From assembly GCF_002532045.1 (NCBI RefSeq), contig NZ_NWTG01000020.1, positions 83,406 through 147,405 on the forward strand: a stretch of 64,000 nt of DNA, given 5' to 3'. The notes below the pieces were generated by a model. The model was not told where the DNA came from, ran no database searches, and saw nothing but the letters and a program-made list of their open reading frames with translations. Every line of letters starts with the position of its first letter. The stretch's first letter is position 1. Positions 1 to 8,283 of the stretch are shown one piece after another. The position numbers and the translations under genes were made by a program. Source of the stretch: Bradyrhizobium sp. C9 (GTDB lineage Bacteria > Pseudomonadota > Alphaproteobacteria > Rhizobiales > Xanthobacteraceae).

Positions 1-87
1 CACGTGTCCCGATGTCCGCGAACAGATAACATTCCGGCAACCTGCGAATAACGTGGGGCCGGGCAGAAGAAGAGACGGGGCTCGACC

Positions 88-3000
88 ATGCGAATCGAAC
101 GACGCAACACCACCAGCGGACAGTCTCCCTATGCCGGGATCAATTTCCGCCTGACCACATCTGAGATCCGCAACCCGGACGGCTCGGTCGTGTTCCGCGC
201 CGAGAACGTCGAGGTTCCGGAGTTCTGGTCGCAGGTCGCCTCCGACGTGCTGGCGCAGAAGTATTTCCGTAAAGCCGGCGTCGCCGCGCGCCTGAAGAAG
301 GTCGAGGAAGAGACCGTGCCGTCGTGGCTGTGGCGTTCGGTGCCGGACACCGAGGCGCTCGCTGCCCTGCCCGAGAACGAGCGCATCGTCGGCGAGACCA
401 GCGCCAAGCAGGTGTTCGACCGCCTCGCCGGCTGCTGGACCTATTGGGGCTGGAAGGGCGGCTACTTCTCGACGGAAGAAGACGCCCTCGCCTTCTTCGA
501 CGAGCTGCGTTTCCAGCTCGCCAAGCAGATGGTCGCGCCGAACTCGCCGCAGTGGTTCAACACCGGCCTGCACTGGGCCTACGGCGTCGATGGTCCCGGC
601 CAGGGCCACTACTATGTCGACTGGAAGACCGGCAAACTTACAAAATCGAAGTCGGCCTATGAGCATCCGCAGCCGCATGCCTGCTTCATCCAGGGCGTCG
701 GCGACGACCTCGTCAACGAGGGCGGCATCATGGACCTCTGGGTGCGCGAGGCGCGCCTGTTCAAGTACGGCTCCGGCACCGGCTCCAACTTCTCCAGCCT
801 GCGCGGCGAAGGCGAAAAGCTGTCCGGCGGCGGCCGCTCGTCCGGCCTGATGAGCTTCCTCAAGATCGGCGACCGCGCCGCGGGCGCGATCAAGTCGGGC
901 GGCACCACGCGCCGCGCCGCCAAGATGGTCGTGGTCGATGCCGACCATCCGGATATCGAGACCTATATCGACTGGAAGGTGAAGGAGGAGCAGAAGGTTG
1001 CGGCGCTCGTCACCGGCTCCAAGATCAACCAGAAGCACCTCAAGGCCGTGATGAAGGCCTGCGTCAACTGCGAAGGTTCTGGCGACGACTGCTTCGATCC
1101 CGAGAAGAACCCGGCGCTGCGCCGCGAGATCAAGCTCGCCCGCCGCAACCTGGTGCCGGATAATTACATCAAGCGCGTCATCCAGTTCGCCAAGCAGGGC
1201 TACAAGGACATCCAGTTCGACATCTACGACACCGACTGGGATTCCGAGGCGTATCTCACCGTCTCCGGCCAGAACTCCAACAACTCGGTGTCGCTGAAGG
1301 ATGACTTCCTCCGCGCGGTGGAAACCGACGGCGACTGGAATCTGGTCGGCCGCACCACCAAGAAGGTGACGAAGACGCTGAAGGCGCGCGACCTCTGGGA
1401 GAAGATCGGTTACGCCGCCTGGGCCTCCGCCGATCCCGGCCTGCACTTCAACACCACGATGAACGACTGGCACACCTGTAAGGCGTCCGGCGACATCCGC
1501 GCCTCCAATCCGTGCTCGGAATACATGTTCCTGGACGACACGGCGTGCAACCTCGCCTCGGCCAACCTGCTGACGTTCTACAGCACCACCACCAAGCGGT
1601 TCGACATCGAGTCCTACGAGCACCTCTGCCGGCTCTGGACCATCGTGCTCGAAATCTCCGTCATGATGGCCCAGTTCCCGTCGAAGGCGATTGCCGAACT
1701 CTCCTACGAGTTCCGCACCCTCGGCCTCGGCTTTGCCAACATCGGCGGCCTCTTGATGACCATGGGCCTGCCCTATGACAGCAAGGAAGGCCGTTCGCTG
1801 TGCGGCGCGCTGACCGCTGTGATGACCGGCATCTCCTACAAGACCTCGGCCGAGATGGCGGCCGAGCTCGGCACCTTCCCGGGCTACAAAAAGAACGCCG
1901 CGCACATGCTGCGCGTGATCCGCAACCACCGCCGCGCCGCCCACGGCAACGCCGGTGGCTACGAGGCGCTCGCGGTGAATCCCGTGCCGCTCGATCACGC
2001 CTCCTGCCCGCAGGCCGACATCGTCGCGCATGCCAAGCTGGCCTGGGACGACGCCCTCGCCCTCGGCGAGGTCAACGGCTATCGCAACGCGCAAGTTACG
2101 GTCGTGGCGCCGACCGGCACCATTGGCCTGGTGATGGATTGCGACACCACCGGCATCGAGCCTGATTTCGCGCTGGTGAAGTTCAAGAAGCTCGCTGGTG
2201 GCGGCTACTTCAAGATCATCAACCAGGCGGTGCCGTCGGCCTTGCGCGCGCTCGGCTATCGCGAGAGCGAGATTGCGGAGATCGAGGCCTACGCCGTCGG
2301 CCACGGTTCGCTGTCGAATGCGCCTGGTATCAACGCCTCCACCCTCAAGGCCAAGGGCTTCACCGACGAAGCGATCGCAAAGGTCGAGAAGGCGCTGCCG
2401 ACCGCGTTCGACATCAAGTTCGCCTTCAACAAGTGGACCTTCGGCGAAGACTTCATCCGCGACCAGCTCGGCATCGGCGCGGAAGCCATTGCCGTCCCCG
2501 GCTTCGACCTGCTCCAGGCCGTCGGCTTCACCAAGCGTGAGATCGAGGCTGCCAACGTCCACATCTGCGGCGCGATGACGGTCGAAGGCGCCCCGCATCT
2601 GAAGGCCGAGCACTATCCCGTGTTCGACTGCGCCAACCCCTGCGGCAAGATCGGCAAGCGTTATTTGTCGGTCGAGAGCCACATCCGGATGATGGCGGCC
2701 TCGCAGCCGTTCATCTCGGGCGCGATCTCGAAAACCATCAACATGCCGAACGACGCCACGGTGGAGGACTGCAAGTCCGCTTACCTCTTGTCGTGGAAGC
2801 TGGCGCTCAAGGCCAACGCGCTGTACCGCGATGGCTCAAAACTGTCGCAGCCGCTCAACTCGCAGCTCATCTCCGACGATGAGGACGAGGACGATGCGGT
2901 GGAAGCGCTCTACGAGAAGCCGATGGCCGCGCGTGCCGCCCAGGTCTCGGAGAAGATCGTCGAGAAGCTGGTCGAGCGCATCGTCGTGATGCGCGAGCGC

Positions 3001-3864
3001 GAGAAGATGCCGGATCGCCGCAAGGGTTACACCCAGAAGGCTGTGGTCGGCGGCCACAAGGTTTACTTGCGCACCGGCGAATATGACGACGGCCGGCTCG
3101 GCGAGATCTTCATCGACATGCACAAGGAAGGCGCGGCGCTGCGCTCCTTCATCAACAATTTTGCGATCGCAGTGTCGCTCGGTCTGCAATACGGCGTGCC
3201 GCTGGAAGAATATGTCGACGCCTTCACCTTCACCCGCTTCGAGCCCGCAGGCCCGGTGCAGGGCAACGACTCCATCAAGTACGCGACCTCGATCCTCGAC
3301 TACGTCTTCCGCGAGCTCGCGGTGAGCTACATGAGCCGCTTCGATCTGGCCCATGTCGATCCGAACGAGTCTGGCTTCGACGCGCTCGGCAAGGGCGTCG
3401 AGGAAGGCAAGGAGCCGGATGAGGCGCCCGCCCAGCACCAGGCCACCAAATATCTGTCGAAGGGCCTGACCCGTTCGCGCACCGACAACCTCGTCGTCAT
3501 GCGCGGCGGCTCGACTGCTGTCAGCGGCAACGCCGACAACGCCCCCGCCGGCGGCAGCCGCGTTACGGCGATGGCCCCGCACGGCGCCACCGCCCGCGGC
3601 GTCTCCGACACCATCGAAGGCGCCGTCGCCCTGAAGCAGGAGGTCAGCCACGACCTCTCGCCGACCGAGAAGCTCGAGGCCCTGAACTGGAGCAAGCCCG
3701 GCACCGCCGCAGCAGCCGCCCCAAGCAAGGCGGAGCGTCGCGCCGAAGCCAAGGCCAAGGGCTACGAGGGCGAGATGTGCTCGGAGTGCGGCAACTTCAC
3801 GCTGGTGCGGAATGGCACCTGCATGAAGTGCGATACTTGCGGCAGCACGACGGGGTGTTCGTGA
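88..3864 (+). CDS. nrdJ: Adenosylcobalamin-dependent ribonucleotide reductase (class II)
   Basis: Reduces ribonucleotides to deoxyribonucleotides using a radical generated from adenosylcobalamin, so it works with or without oxygen. The 1258-residue protein has the catalytic NPCSE loop at about residues 474-478, the APTGTIG loop near 675-681 and a Cys-rich tail (C1231, C1234, C1245, C1248, C1251, C1257) of the type that re-reduces the active site or binds zinc. The length fits the long class II enzymes of alphaproteobacteria. The ATG is preceded by a GGGG-containing weak ribosome site. Only 87 bases lie upstream and no cobalamin riboswitch can be recognised in them. A strong terminator follows the gene, so it is probably monocistronic. 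The family call is very secure. Confidence 0.97.
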   Translation: MRIERRNTTSGQSPYAGINFRLTTSEIRNPDGSVVFRAENVEVPEFWSQVASDVLAQKYFRKAGVAARLKKVEEETVPSWLWRSVPDTEALAALPENERIVGETSAKQVFDRLAGCWTYWGWKGGYFSTEEDALAFFDELRFQLAKQMVAPNSPQWFNTGLHWAYGVDGPGQGHYYVDWKTGKLTKSKSAYEHPQPHACFIQGVGDDLVNEGGIMDLWVREARLFKYGSGTGSNFSSLRGEGEKLSGGGRSSGLMSFLKIGDRAAGAIKSGGTTRRAAKMVVVDADHPDIETYIDWKVKEEQKVAALVTGSKINQKHLKAVMKACVNCEGSGDDCFDPEKNPALRREIKLARRNLVPDNYIKRVIQFAKQGYKDIQFDIYDTDWDSEAYLTVSGQNSNNSVSLKDDFLRAVETDGDWNLVGRTTKKVTKTLKARDLWEKIGYAAWASADPGLHFNTTMNDWHTCKASGDIRASNPCSEYMFLDDTACNLASANLLTFYSTTTKRFDIESYEHLCRLWTIVLEISVMMAQFPSKAIAELSYEFRTLGLGFANIGGLLMTMGLPYDSKEGRSLCGALTAVMTGISYKTSAEMAAELGTFPGYKKNAAHMLRVIRNHRRAAHGNAGGYEALAVNPVPLDHASCPQADIVAHAKLAWDDALALGEVNGYRNAQVTVVAPTGTIGLVMDCDTTGIEPDFALVKFKKLAGGGYFKIINQAVPSALRALGYRESEIAEIEAYAVGHGSLSNAPGINASTLKAKGFTDEAIAKVEKALPTAFDIKFAFNKWTFGEDFIRDQLGIGAEAIAVPGFDLLQAVGFTKREIEAANVHICGAMTVEGAPHLKAEHYPVFDCANPCGKIGKRYLSVESHIRMMAASQPFISGAISKTINMPNDATVEDCKSAYLLSWKLALKANALYRDGSKLSQPLNSQLISDDEDEDDAVEALYEKPMAARAAQVSEKIVEKLVERIVVMREREKMPDRRKGYTQKAVVGGHKVYLRTGEYDDGRLGEIFIDMHKEGAALRSFINNFAIAVSLGLQYGVPLEEYVDAFTFTRFEPAGPVQGNDSIKYATSILDYVFRELAVSYMSRFDLAHVDPNESGFDALGKGVEEGKEPDEAPAQHQATKYLSKGLTRSRTDNLVVMRGGSTAVSGNADNAPAGGSRVTAMAPHGATARGVSDTIEGAVALKQEVSHDLSPTEKLEALNWSKPGTAAAAAPSKAERRAEAKAKGYEGEMCSECGNFTLVRNGTCMKCDTCGSTTGCS

Positions 3865-3902
3865 GGGGCTGACGGCGGCCAGTTACCGTTCGTTTCCAAA
3901 CA

Positions 3903-3937
3903 AACAACGACTTCAGCTCCCTGAAGTCGTTGTTTTT
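3903..3937 (+). terminator. Rho-independent terminator of nrdJ
   Basis: A perfect 14-bp stem (AACAACGACTTCAG pairing with CTGAAGTCGTTGTT) with a CTCC loop is followed by a short T run. It lies 39 bases after the nrdJ stop and marks the left edge of the AT-richer block that follows. Confidence 0.9.
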
Positions 3938-4084
3938 GCTTGCCGTATCCGGAACCCCTTGTATTCGCGAGGATTTCCCTTTTAGGTACAACCATAAGGT
4001 GACTGAGCACGACTCAGGCTGGAGCGAAGTATGGCTACTCATTCAAACACGAAAGATTTTGGCTGCTGCTGATAGGCGTCCGCG

Positions 4085-4921
4085 ATGAGAGCTCCACTTC
4101 GTCGCGGAGCTGCCATCGACAATTCAAGAAGAGACGACTGGTTAGACAGGTTTCGGTTCTACCGGCATCCGCCGAACCGCGCAGCAATAAACGCATGGCT
4201 ACAACGCTTCACCGACGACGATCGCGATATCGCGGCTCGCGTTCTTGACTGCGTAGAGGTCGTATCGGAGATACAAATTCACGAAGGTTACCGACGCGCC
4301 CTGAAGGCACTTCCCGGGTGGCATACGAACAAGCAGGAAAGAGATGGCAACTGGTATTTTGTTGGCTTCGGGGATGCTGGTGAAAGCGGTCAATCCATGG
4401 TGCGCATATTCAGAGAGGCAAATAATCTGACTTCAGAAAAGTACAACTATCTCTTCTGCAATTTGATTGATCTTCCGAAAAAGAAAGCAACTGCGGCCGA
4501 CACAATCGTCTTCATCGACGATTTTTCCGGCACGGGCAAGCAAGTCTGCCGAAAGTGGCCGATCGTCTTCGAACTGGTCGCTAGCGATGCGCAATTCTTT
4601 CTCGTTCTTACGGCAGCAACCGAGCCCGCCATCAACAAGATAGAATCTGAAACCATGCTGTCCGTCCGTGCAAAAATCCGTATCCAGCGAAACGAAAATA
4701 TCTTTTCACCATCGTGCCAGAGGTTCACTGCTGCGGAGAGAGAGACGCTTCTCTCGTATTGCGAACGCGCCGACTCACAACAACCTAAGGGATACGGGGA
4801 CTGCGGTCTTCTGTACGTTTTGAGTCACAAGACTCCCAACAATTCCATCCCAATTCTTCACGTTAACAAATCGCGTTGGCGCGGCCTTTTCCCGCGCTAT
4901 CTACAGGACGCCGAAGAATGA
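4085..4921 (+). CDS. Phosphoribosyltransferase-like protein, possible conflict-system component
   Basis: A 278-residue soluble protein with no signal peptide. Residues 140-153 read TIVFIDDFSGTGKQ, which fits the PRPP-binding loop of type I phosphoribosyltransferases (hydrophobic strand, two acidic residues, then Gly/Ser-Thr-Gly). Outside that loop I recognise no classical purine or pyrimidine salvage enzyme. From memory it resembles the PRTase-like families found beside predicted phage-defence or DNA-modification genes. Its stop overlaps the start of a DNA methylase gene by four bases (ATGA), so the two are translationally coupled. Base and codon use (AAA, AAT, ATA, TTC/TTT mixtures) is clearly more AT-rich than the flanks, which suggests horizontal transfer. 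Ribosome site before the chosen ATG is weak. The substrate is unknown; the fold call is moderate and the defence role is inference. Confidence 0.65.
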   Translation: MRAPLRRGAAIDNSRRDDWLDRFRFYRHPPNRAAINAWLQRFTDDDRDIAARVLDCVEVVSEIQIHEGYRRALKALPGWHTNKQERDGNWYFVGFGDAGESGQSMVRIFREANNLTSEKYNYLFCNLIDLPKKKATAADTIVFIDDFSGTGKQVCRKWPIVFELVASDAQFFLVLTAATEPAINKIESETMLSVRAKIRIQRNENIFSPSCQRFTAAERETLLSYCERADSQQPKGYGDCGLLYVLSHKTPNNSIPILHVNKSRWRGLFPRYLQDAEE

Positions 4922-5379
4922 GCATGCAGCCCTTGTTCACCTATACGCTCCTTGCTCAATTGAAGCGAGACATCGAACGTCCGGCCGTCATATATGCCGA
5001 TCCGCCATATACCGCCGATCACTACTCACGGTATTATCATCTGTGGGAAACATTGCTGCGTTATGATTATCCCGAGCCTGTTGGAAAGGGGCTCTATAGA
5101 TCAGACCGCTTCACATCAAAATTTTCTGTGAAGTCAGAGGTTCACCGTCAATTTGAGCAACTCATTGAGCGCACCGCTGAGCTAGGCGTCGAACTAGTGC
5201 TCAACTATCCGAGGGACGGCCTAATGGAGGCTCCTGAGACGAACTTACTTGCGATGTTGACGAGCCACTTCTCACACGCAGAGGTTGCCGCCGCGATACC
5301 GCACGTACATTCAACAATGGGAGCTTCTAAAGGCGTGGAGCGAGAATCAGTTACCGAGTTGATTTTCTATGCGCATTAA
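4918..5379 (+). CDS. Short D12-class DNA adenine methylase-like protein (C-terminal half only)
   Basis: A 153-residue protein with DPPY at residues 28-31 (motif IV of N6-adenine methyltransferases), followed by a segment typical of the D12 class after DPPY. The usual N-terminal half of such enzymes, with motif X, the FxGxG SAM-binding motif I and the target-recognition domain, is absent. By itself it should not bind SAM in the normal way, so it is either a remnant, one half of a split enzyme, or a protein with a changed role. The ATG start inside the stop of the upstream PRTase-like gene (ATGA overlap) is chosen over an earlier in-frame TTG because it gives the coupled arrangement. Composition is AT-rich like its partner. 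Confidence 0.65.
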   Translation: MSMQPLFTYTLLAQLKRDIERPAVIYADPPYTADHYSRYYHLWETLLRYDYPEPVGKGLYRSDRFTSKFSVKSEVHRQFEQLIERTAELGVELVLNYPRDGLMEAPETNLLAMLTSHFSHAEVAAAIPHVHSTMGASKGVERESVTELIFYAH

Positions 5380-5460
5380 GCTTCCGCAGCTCCTACGATG
5401 GCCACCTTGCATGGTGGACTAGCCCTAGCGCAATGCTTCGCCAACTCGCGCTGTCAGCAA

Positions 5461-5498
5461 GGATAGGGCGGGTTGGCGGAGGGCACAATCCGCCGTTC
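5461..5498. repeat. Partial copy of intergenic repeat family R1
   Basis: Reads ATAGGGCGGGTTGGCGG followed by AATCCGCCGTTCC, a half-copy of the GTAGGGCGGATTA-type repeat found complete at 6175-6252 and 19048-19125. It lies between the foreign cassette and panD and has no coding potential. Confidence 0.7.
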
Positions 5499-5513
5499 CT
5501 TGCAACCGACAGA

Positions 5514-5933
5514 TCACGCTAACTCATCTACGCTGTCGAACGACGCGGCTTCCGCCAACACCCCTGCCGACGAAACCTCACCCGCCTCCACCCGCCGGTT
5601 CTTTTCGTCCACCATCACCACGCGCGGCCGGAACCTGCGCGCCTCCTCGGCATCGAAGCCGGCATAGGCGACGATGATGACCTTGTCGCCGGCCATCGCG
5701 AGGCGCGCGGCGGCGCCGTTGAGGCCGATGGCGCCGGAGCCTGCGGGCGCCTCGATCACGTAGGTCGAGAACCGCGCACCGGTGTCGATGTTGTAGATGT
5801 CGACGCGCTCGTTGATCAGGAAGCCGGCGGCCTCGATCAGATTGCGGTCGATCGAGATCGAGCCCTCGTAGTGCAAGTCCGCTTCGGTGACACGCGCGCG
5901 ATGAATCTTGCCCTTCATCAAAGTCACTTGCAT
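5514..5933 (-). CDS. panD: Aspartate 1-decarboxylase precursor
   Basis: Makes beta-alanine from L-aspartate for pantothenate and coenzyme A. It is a pyruvoyl enzyme made by self-cleavage: the Gly24-Ser25 bond sits in the YEGS motif at the position known for E. coli PanD. At 139 residues it carries a slightly longer C-terminal tail than the roughly 126-residue E. coli protein. The ATG at 5933 is chosen because it places the cleavage site at residue 24; an ATG three codons upstream (5942) and a longer open frame are less likely. The transcribed leader contains a perfect 8-bp inverted repeat around GACCGCGC (5984-6002). No other pantothenate gene is adjacent. Confidence 0.95.
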   Translation of the reverse strand: MQVTLMKGKIHRARVTEADLHYEGSISIDRNLIEAAGFLINERVDIYNIDTGARFSTYVIEAPAGSGAIGLNGAAARLAMAGDKVIIVAYAGFDAEEARRFRPRVVMVDEKNRRVEAGEVSSAGVLAEAASFDSVDELA

Positions 5934-6174
5934 CGAGCCCATCCCGTATCGTTGCATCGGAATTTTCCGAGGCCGCCAATACGGACCGCGCGGCGCGCGG
6001 TCAATACGCGTCGCACGACCGGCACGTCGCGGTGTTTCCGCCCGTCGACAGGTTCGTTCTGAGATCGCGGATTGATTTGGTCGGAATGGCCTGCAGGTCG
6101 CGACAACCTCGGAATAATCGCGCTGCAATTCGCCATATCGGGAGCATGGCTTTTTTTGCCATCGATCAGCGAGC
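5934..6174. other. panD upstream region
   Basis: Non-coding stretch upstream of panD. The only structure I see is a GACCGCGC-GGC-GCGCGGTC inverted repeat at 5984-6002, about 50 bases before the panD start. No confident promoter motif. Confidence 0.4.
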
Positions 6175-6252
6175 GTAGGGCGGATTAGCCGTAGGCGTAA
6201 TCCGCCGTTCTTCGCACCAATCGGCGGGTTACGCTTCGCTAACCCGCCCTAC
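6175..6252. repeat. Intergenic repeat R1 (full palindromic copy)
   Basis: Begins GTAGGGCGGATTAGCCG and ends with the near reverse complement GCTAACCCGCCCTAC, so the transcript would fold into a long hairpin with two inner hairpins. The same unit recurs at 19048-19125 and in shorter form at 6687-6718 and 7691-7723. It behaves like a dispersed palindromic element (REP/BIME type) and ends at the downstream side of the LprI-like gene. Confidence 0.85.
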
Positions 6253-6255
6253 TGG

Positions 6256-6651
6256 CTACTGGCCGGCACGCTTTTCAAGAAGCAGCGTGCGGTCGGAGAT
6301 GTCCTGCAATTCGAACGCCTGGGAGTCGAGGAACGCGACGGATCCGTTGTCGGGGTCCGCGGCGAGGCGATGGGTTTCACCCAGATGATGTTTCAGCCAG
6401 GCCCGCTGCTCGGTCTGCAATTGCGCGTGCGCCGCGCCCTTCGACCTTGCGAGCAGCGCCTGATAGGCGGCGTTGAGCCTGACGTCCCACTGCGCGATGG
6501 CGGACTTGCCGCAATCGAGCATCTTGGTTGACACCCCTTCGGCCTTGTCCATGCACGCATCGTACTCGGTGCTCTGCTGAGCGCGCACCGGCAAGGTCGC
6601 GAGCACGAGCGTAGCTGCAACAATGACAAGCCTTCGCGAAAGCATGACCAT
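6256..6651 (-). CDS. LprI-like (DUF1311) periplasmic protein, possible lysozyme inhibitor
   Basis: A 131-residue exported protein: a hydrophobic signal peptide ending around VRAQQ, then the DUF1311 pattern CMDKAEG...MLDCGKSAIAQWD...LNAAYQALL. LprI of Mycobacterium tuberculosis inhibits lysozyme, and many DUF1311 proteins are annotated on that basis, but the activity here is inferred only. The ATG at 6651 is preferred because GGTGGAG lies about 11 bases upstream; an ATG two codons later (6645) is possible. The gene stands alone between two R1 repeats. Confidence 0.8.
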   Translation of the reverse strand: MVMLSRRLVIVAATLVLATLPVRAQQSTEYDACMDKAEGVSTKMLDCGKSAIAQWDVRLNAAYQALLARSKGAAHAQLQTEQRAWLKHHLGETHRLAADPDNGSVAFLDSQAFELQDISDRTLLLEKRAGQ

Positions 6652-6686
6652 GTCCAAATCACTCCACCCGCTTATCCGCAGCAAGC

Positions 6687-6718
6687 ATAGGGCGGCCCGG
6701 TGGCTTAGCCCGCCCTAC
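6687..6718. repeat. Short copy of repeat R1
   Basis: ATAGGGCGG and CCGCCCTAC arms enclose about 14 bases, a minimal hairpin version of the R1 repeat, between the LprI-like and dapD-like genes. Confidence 0.7.
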
Positions 6719-6732
6719 GAGCTACGAACTGA

Positions 6733-7632
6733 TCAGTCGTTTGTGTGCAACGCCGTGTTGAGGCCGCCCCAACGCGAGGAATCGGTCGGCAGGACTTCGA
6801 CCGCCCCGCTCTGGCTGTTGCGCCGAAACAGCAGGCCCGACCGGCCGGACAGCTCGCGTGCCGACACCACCTTGCCATCAGGCAGTTTCACCTTGGTGCC
6901 CGCCGTCACGTACAGCCCCGCCTCGACGATGCACTCGTCGCCGAGCGAGATCCCGATGCCGGCGTTCGCGCCGAGAAGGCTGCGCTCCCCGATCGCGTTC
7001 TTGGTCTTGCCTCCGCCCGACAGGGTCCCCATGATCGACGAGCCCGCCCCGACATCGGAATTCCTGCCGACGATCACGCCAGGCGTGACACGACCTTCGA
7101 CCATCGCTTCGCCCAGGGTGCCGGCGTTGAAGTTGACGAAACCCTCATGCATCACGGTCGTGCCCGAACCGAGATGCGCACCGAGCCGCACGCGGTCCGC
7201 ATCGCCAACGCGCACGCCGGACGGCACCACGAAGTCCACCATCCGCGGAAACTTGTCGATCGAGTAGACGATCAGATGGTGCCAATCGGCTGCCACCTTG
7301 GTGCGCAGATCATCGACCTTGCCGGGAAGCACCGGCCCGGCGGATGTCCAGGCGACGTTGGTGAGCAGGTCGAAGATGCCGTCGAGGTTGAGGCCGTTCG
7401 GCTTGACGCTTCGCTCGGACAGTAGGTGCAGGCGAAACCAGGCGTCCTCGGTCGACGCCGGACGATCGTCGAGATGCCGGATCGTAACCTCGACGTGGTC
7501 ACCTTCGATCAGACCGTGCTTCTCGGCCAGGCAGTGGCGCACCACCGCTGCGTCCCGCTTCGGGAACCAAGTGTCGAGCGTGACGCCGGTCTCCACATCC
7601 CTGTATCGGTGTCCTCGCCTGTGTAGCTCCAT
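6733..7632 (-). CDS. dapD: Tetrahydrodipicolinate N-succinyltransferase-like protein
   Basis: A 299-residue left-handed beta-helix acyltransferase. It resembles the long form of DapD known from Pseudomonas and Actinobacteria: an N-terminal domain with KPNGLNLDGIF and NVAWTSAGP, then hexapeptide turns such as VRVGDADRVRLGAHL and IGERSLLGANAGIGI. The expected reaction is succinylation of tetrahydrodipicolinate in the lysine/diaminopimelate pathway. No other lysine gene is adjacent, and many alphaproteobacteria carry a different, shorter DapD, so this may be a second copy or have another substrate. The ATG at 7632 has an excellent GGGAGG six bases upstream and is preferred to a GTG at 7650. Confidence 0.85.
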   Translation of the reverse strand: MELHRRGHRYRDVETGVTLDTWFPKRDAAVVRHCLAEKHGLIEGDHVEVTIRHLDDRPASTEDAWFRLHLLSERSVKPNGLNLDGIFDLLTNVAWTSAGPVLPGKVDDLRTKVAADWHHLIVYSIDKFPRMVDFVVPSGVRVGDADRVRLGAHLGSGTTVMHEGFVNFNAGTLGEAMVEGRVTPGVIVGRNSDVGAGSSIMGTLSGGGKTKNAIGERSLLGANAGIGISLGDECIVEAGLYVTAGTKVKLPDGKVVSARELSGRSGLLFRRNSQSGAVEVLPTDSSRWGGLNTALHTND

Positions 7633-7690
7633 GACGTCCTCCCGGTGCACGCAGCGCCACGCTATCGCTGATCATGGGCGCCGAGCAAGC

Positions 7691-7723
7691 GTAGGGCGGA
7701 TTGGCCAATCGGGTCCGCCCTAC
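7691..7723. repeat. Short copy of repeat R1
   Basis: GTAGGGCGGATTGGCC and GGTCCGCCCTAC form a compact hairpin between the gapR-like and dapD-like genes. Confidence 0.7.
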
Positions 7724-7766
7724 TCGCTGCATGCCTACGGCATCACGCGAACGCGCCTCTCCGGCC

Positions 7767-8036
7767 TCACGCCGCCTTCGCTTCCTTCTCCGCCGGCGCG
7801 GTTTCCATGGCGCGCATGTAGAGATCGAGCAGGGATTCACGCTCGTCGCGCTCGTCCTGGTCCTGCTTGCGCAGCTTGATGATCTCCTTGAGGATCTTCA
7901 CGTCGAAACCTTCGCCCTTCGCCTCCGAAAAGACTTCCTTCTTCTGCTCGCTCAGTTCCGCCATTTCAGTGTCAAGGTTCTCGATCCGCTCGACGAAGGA
8001 ACGAATTTTTCCGCCGGGAATGGTGATGTCAGACAT
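7767..8036 (-). CDS. gapR: GapR-like DUF2312 nucleoid-associated protein
   Basis: An 89-residue, highly charged helical protein (IRSFVERIENLDTEMAEL, then EIIKLRKQDQDERDERES) that matches the DUF2312/UPF0335 family. In Caulobacter the family member GapR binds AT-rich, overtwisted DNA ahead of replication and transcription forks and stimulates type II topoisomerases; that role is carried over by homology. Three helices are predicted, the first two forming a coiled coil. The ATG at 8036 has AGAGG upstream; earlier in-frame codons run into the R2 repeat and are not used. Such genes often stand alone, as here. Confidence 0.9.
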   Translation of the reverse strand: MSDITIPGGKIRSFVERIENLDTEMAELSEQKKEVFSEAKGEGFDVKILKEIIKLRKQDQDERDERESLLDLYMRAMETAPAEKEAKAA

Positions 8037-8176
8037 GGTGCCTCTTTGCTGAATGAGGTCGTGAAAATGAAAGCAAAGAGATGACCAATGTCTTAAGCCG
8101 CGCGAGCACCGCGGCGCGTTCATCGCTGAGGTATTTTTGTGACGACGGCGCGCATCATCGCAAGCAGCGTAGTCGC

Positions 8177-8260
8177 GTAGGATGGGTAGAGCGCAGCGAA
8201 ACCCATCGATTATTATTCGCGGCGCTAATGATGGGTTTCGCTTCGCTCTACCCATCCTAC
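8177..8260. repeat. Intergenic repeat R2 (GGATGGGTAGAGCGCAGCG family)
   Basis: Starts GTAGGATGGGTAGAGCGCAG and ends CTCTACCCATCCTAC, an inverted repeat of about 28 bases per arm around a variable centre. Two more copies lie at 11369-11454 and 34487-34565. Non-coding, REP-like. Confidence 0.9.
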
Positions 8261-8283
8261 GAATCTGGAGAGATGCTCGTCAC

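Noticed and set aside
1..87. Possible cobalamin riboswitch before the B12-dependent nrdJ.
   Set aside because: Only 87 bases are available and no B12-box-like element could be recognised.
3938..5400. Integrase, transposase or clear attachment-site repeats around the foreign cassette.
   Set aside because: I looked for flanking direct repeats and a recombinase and saw none; transfer is suggested by composition only.
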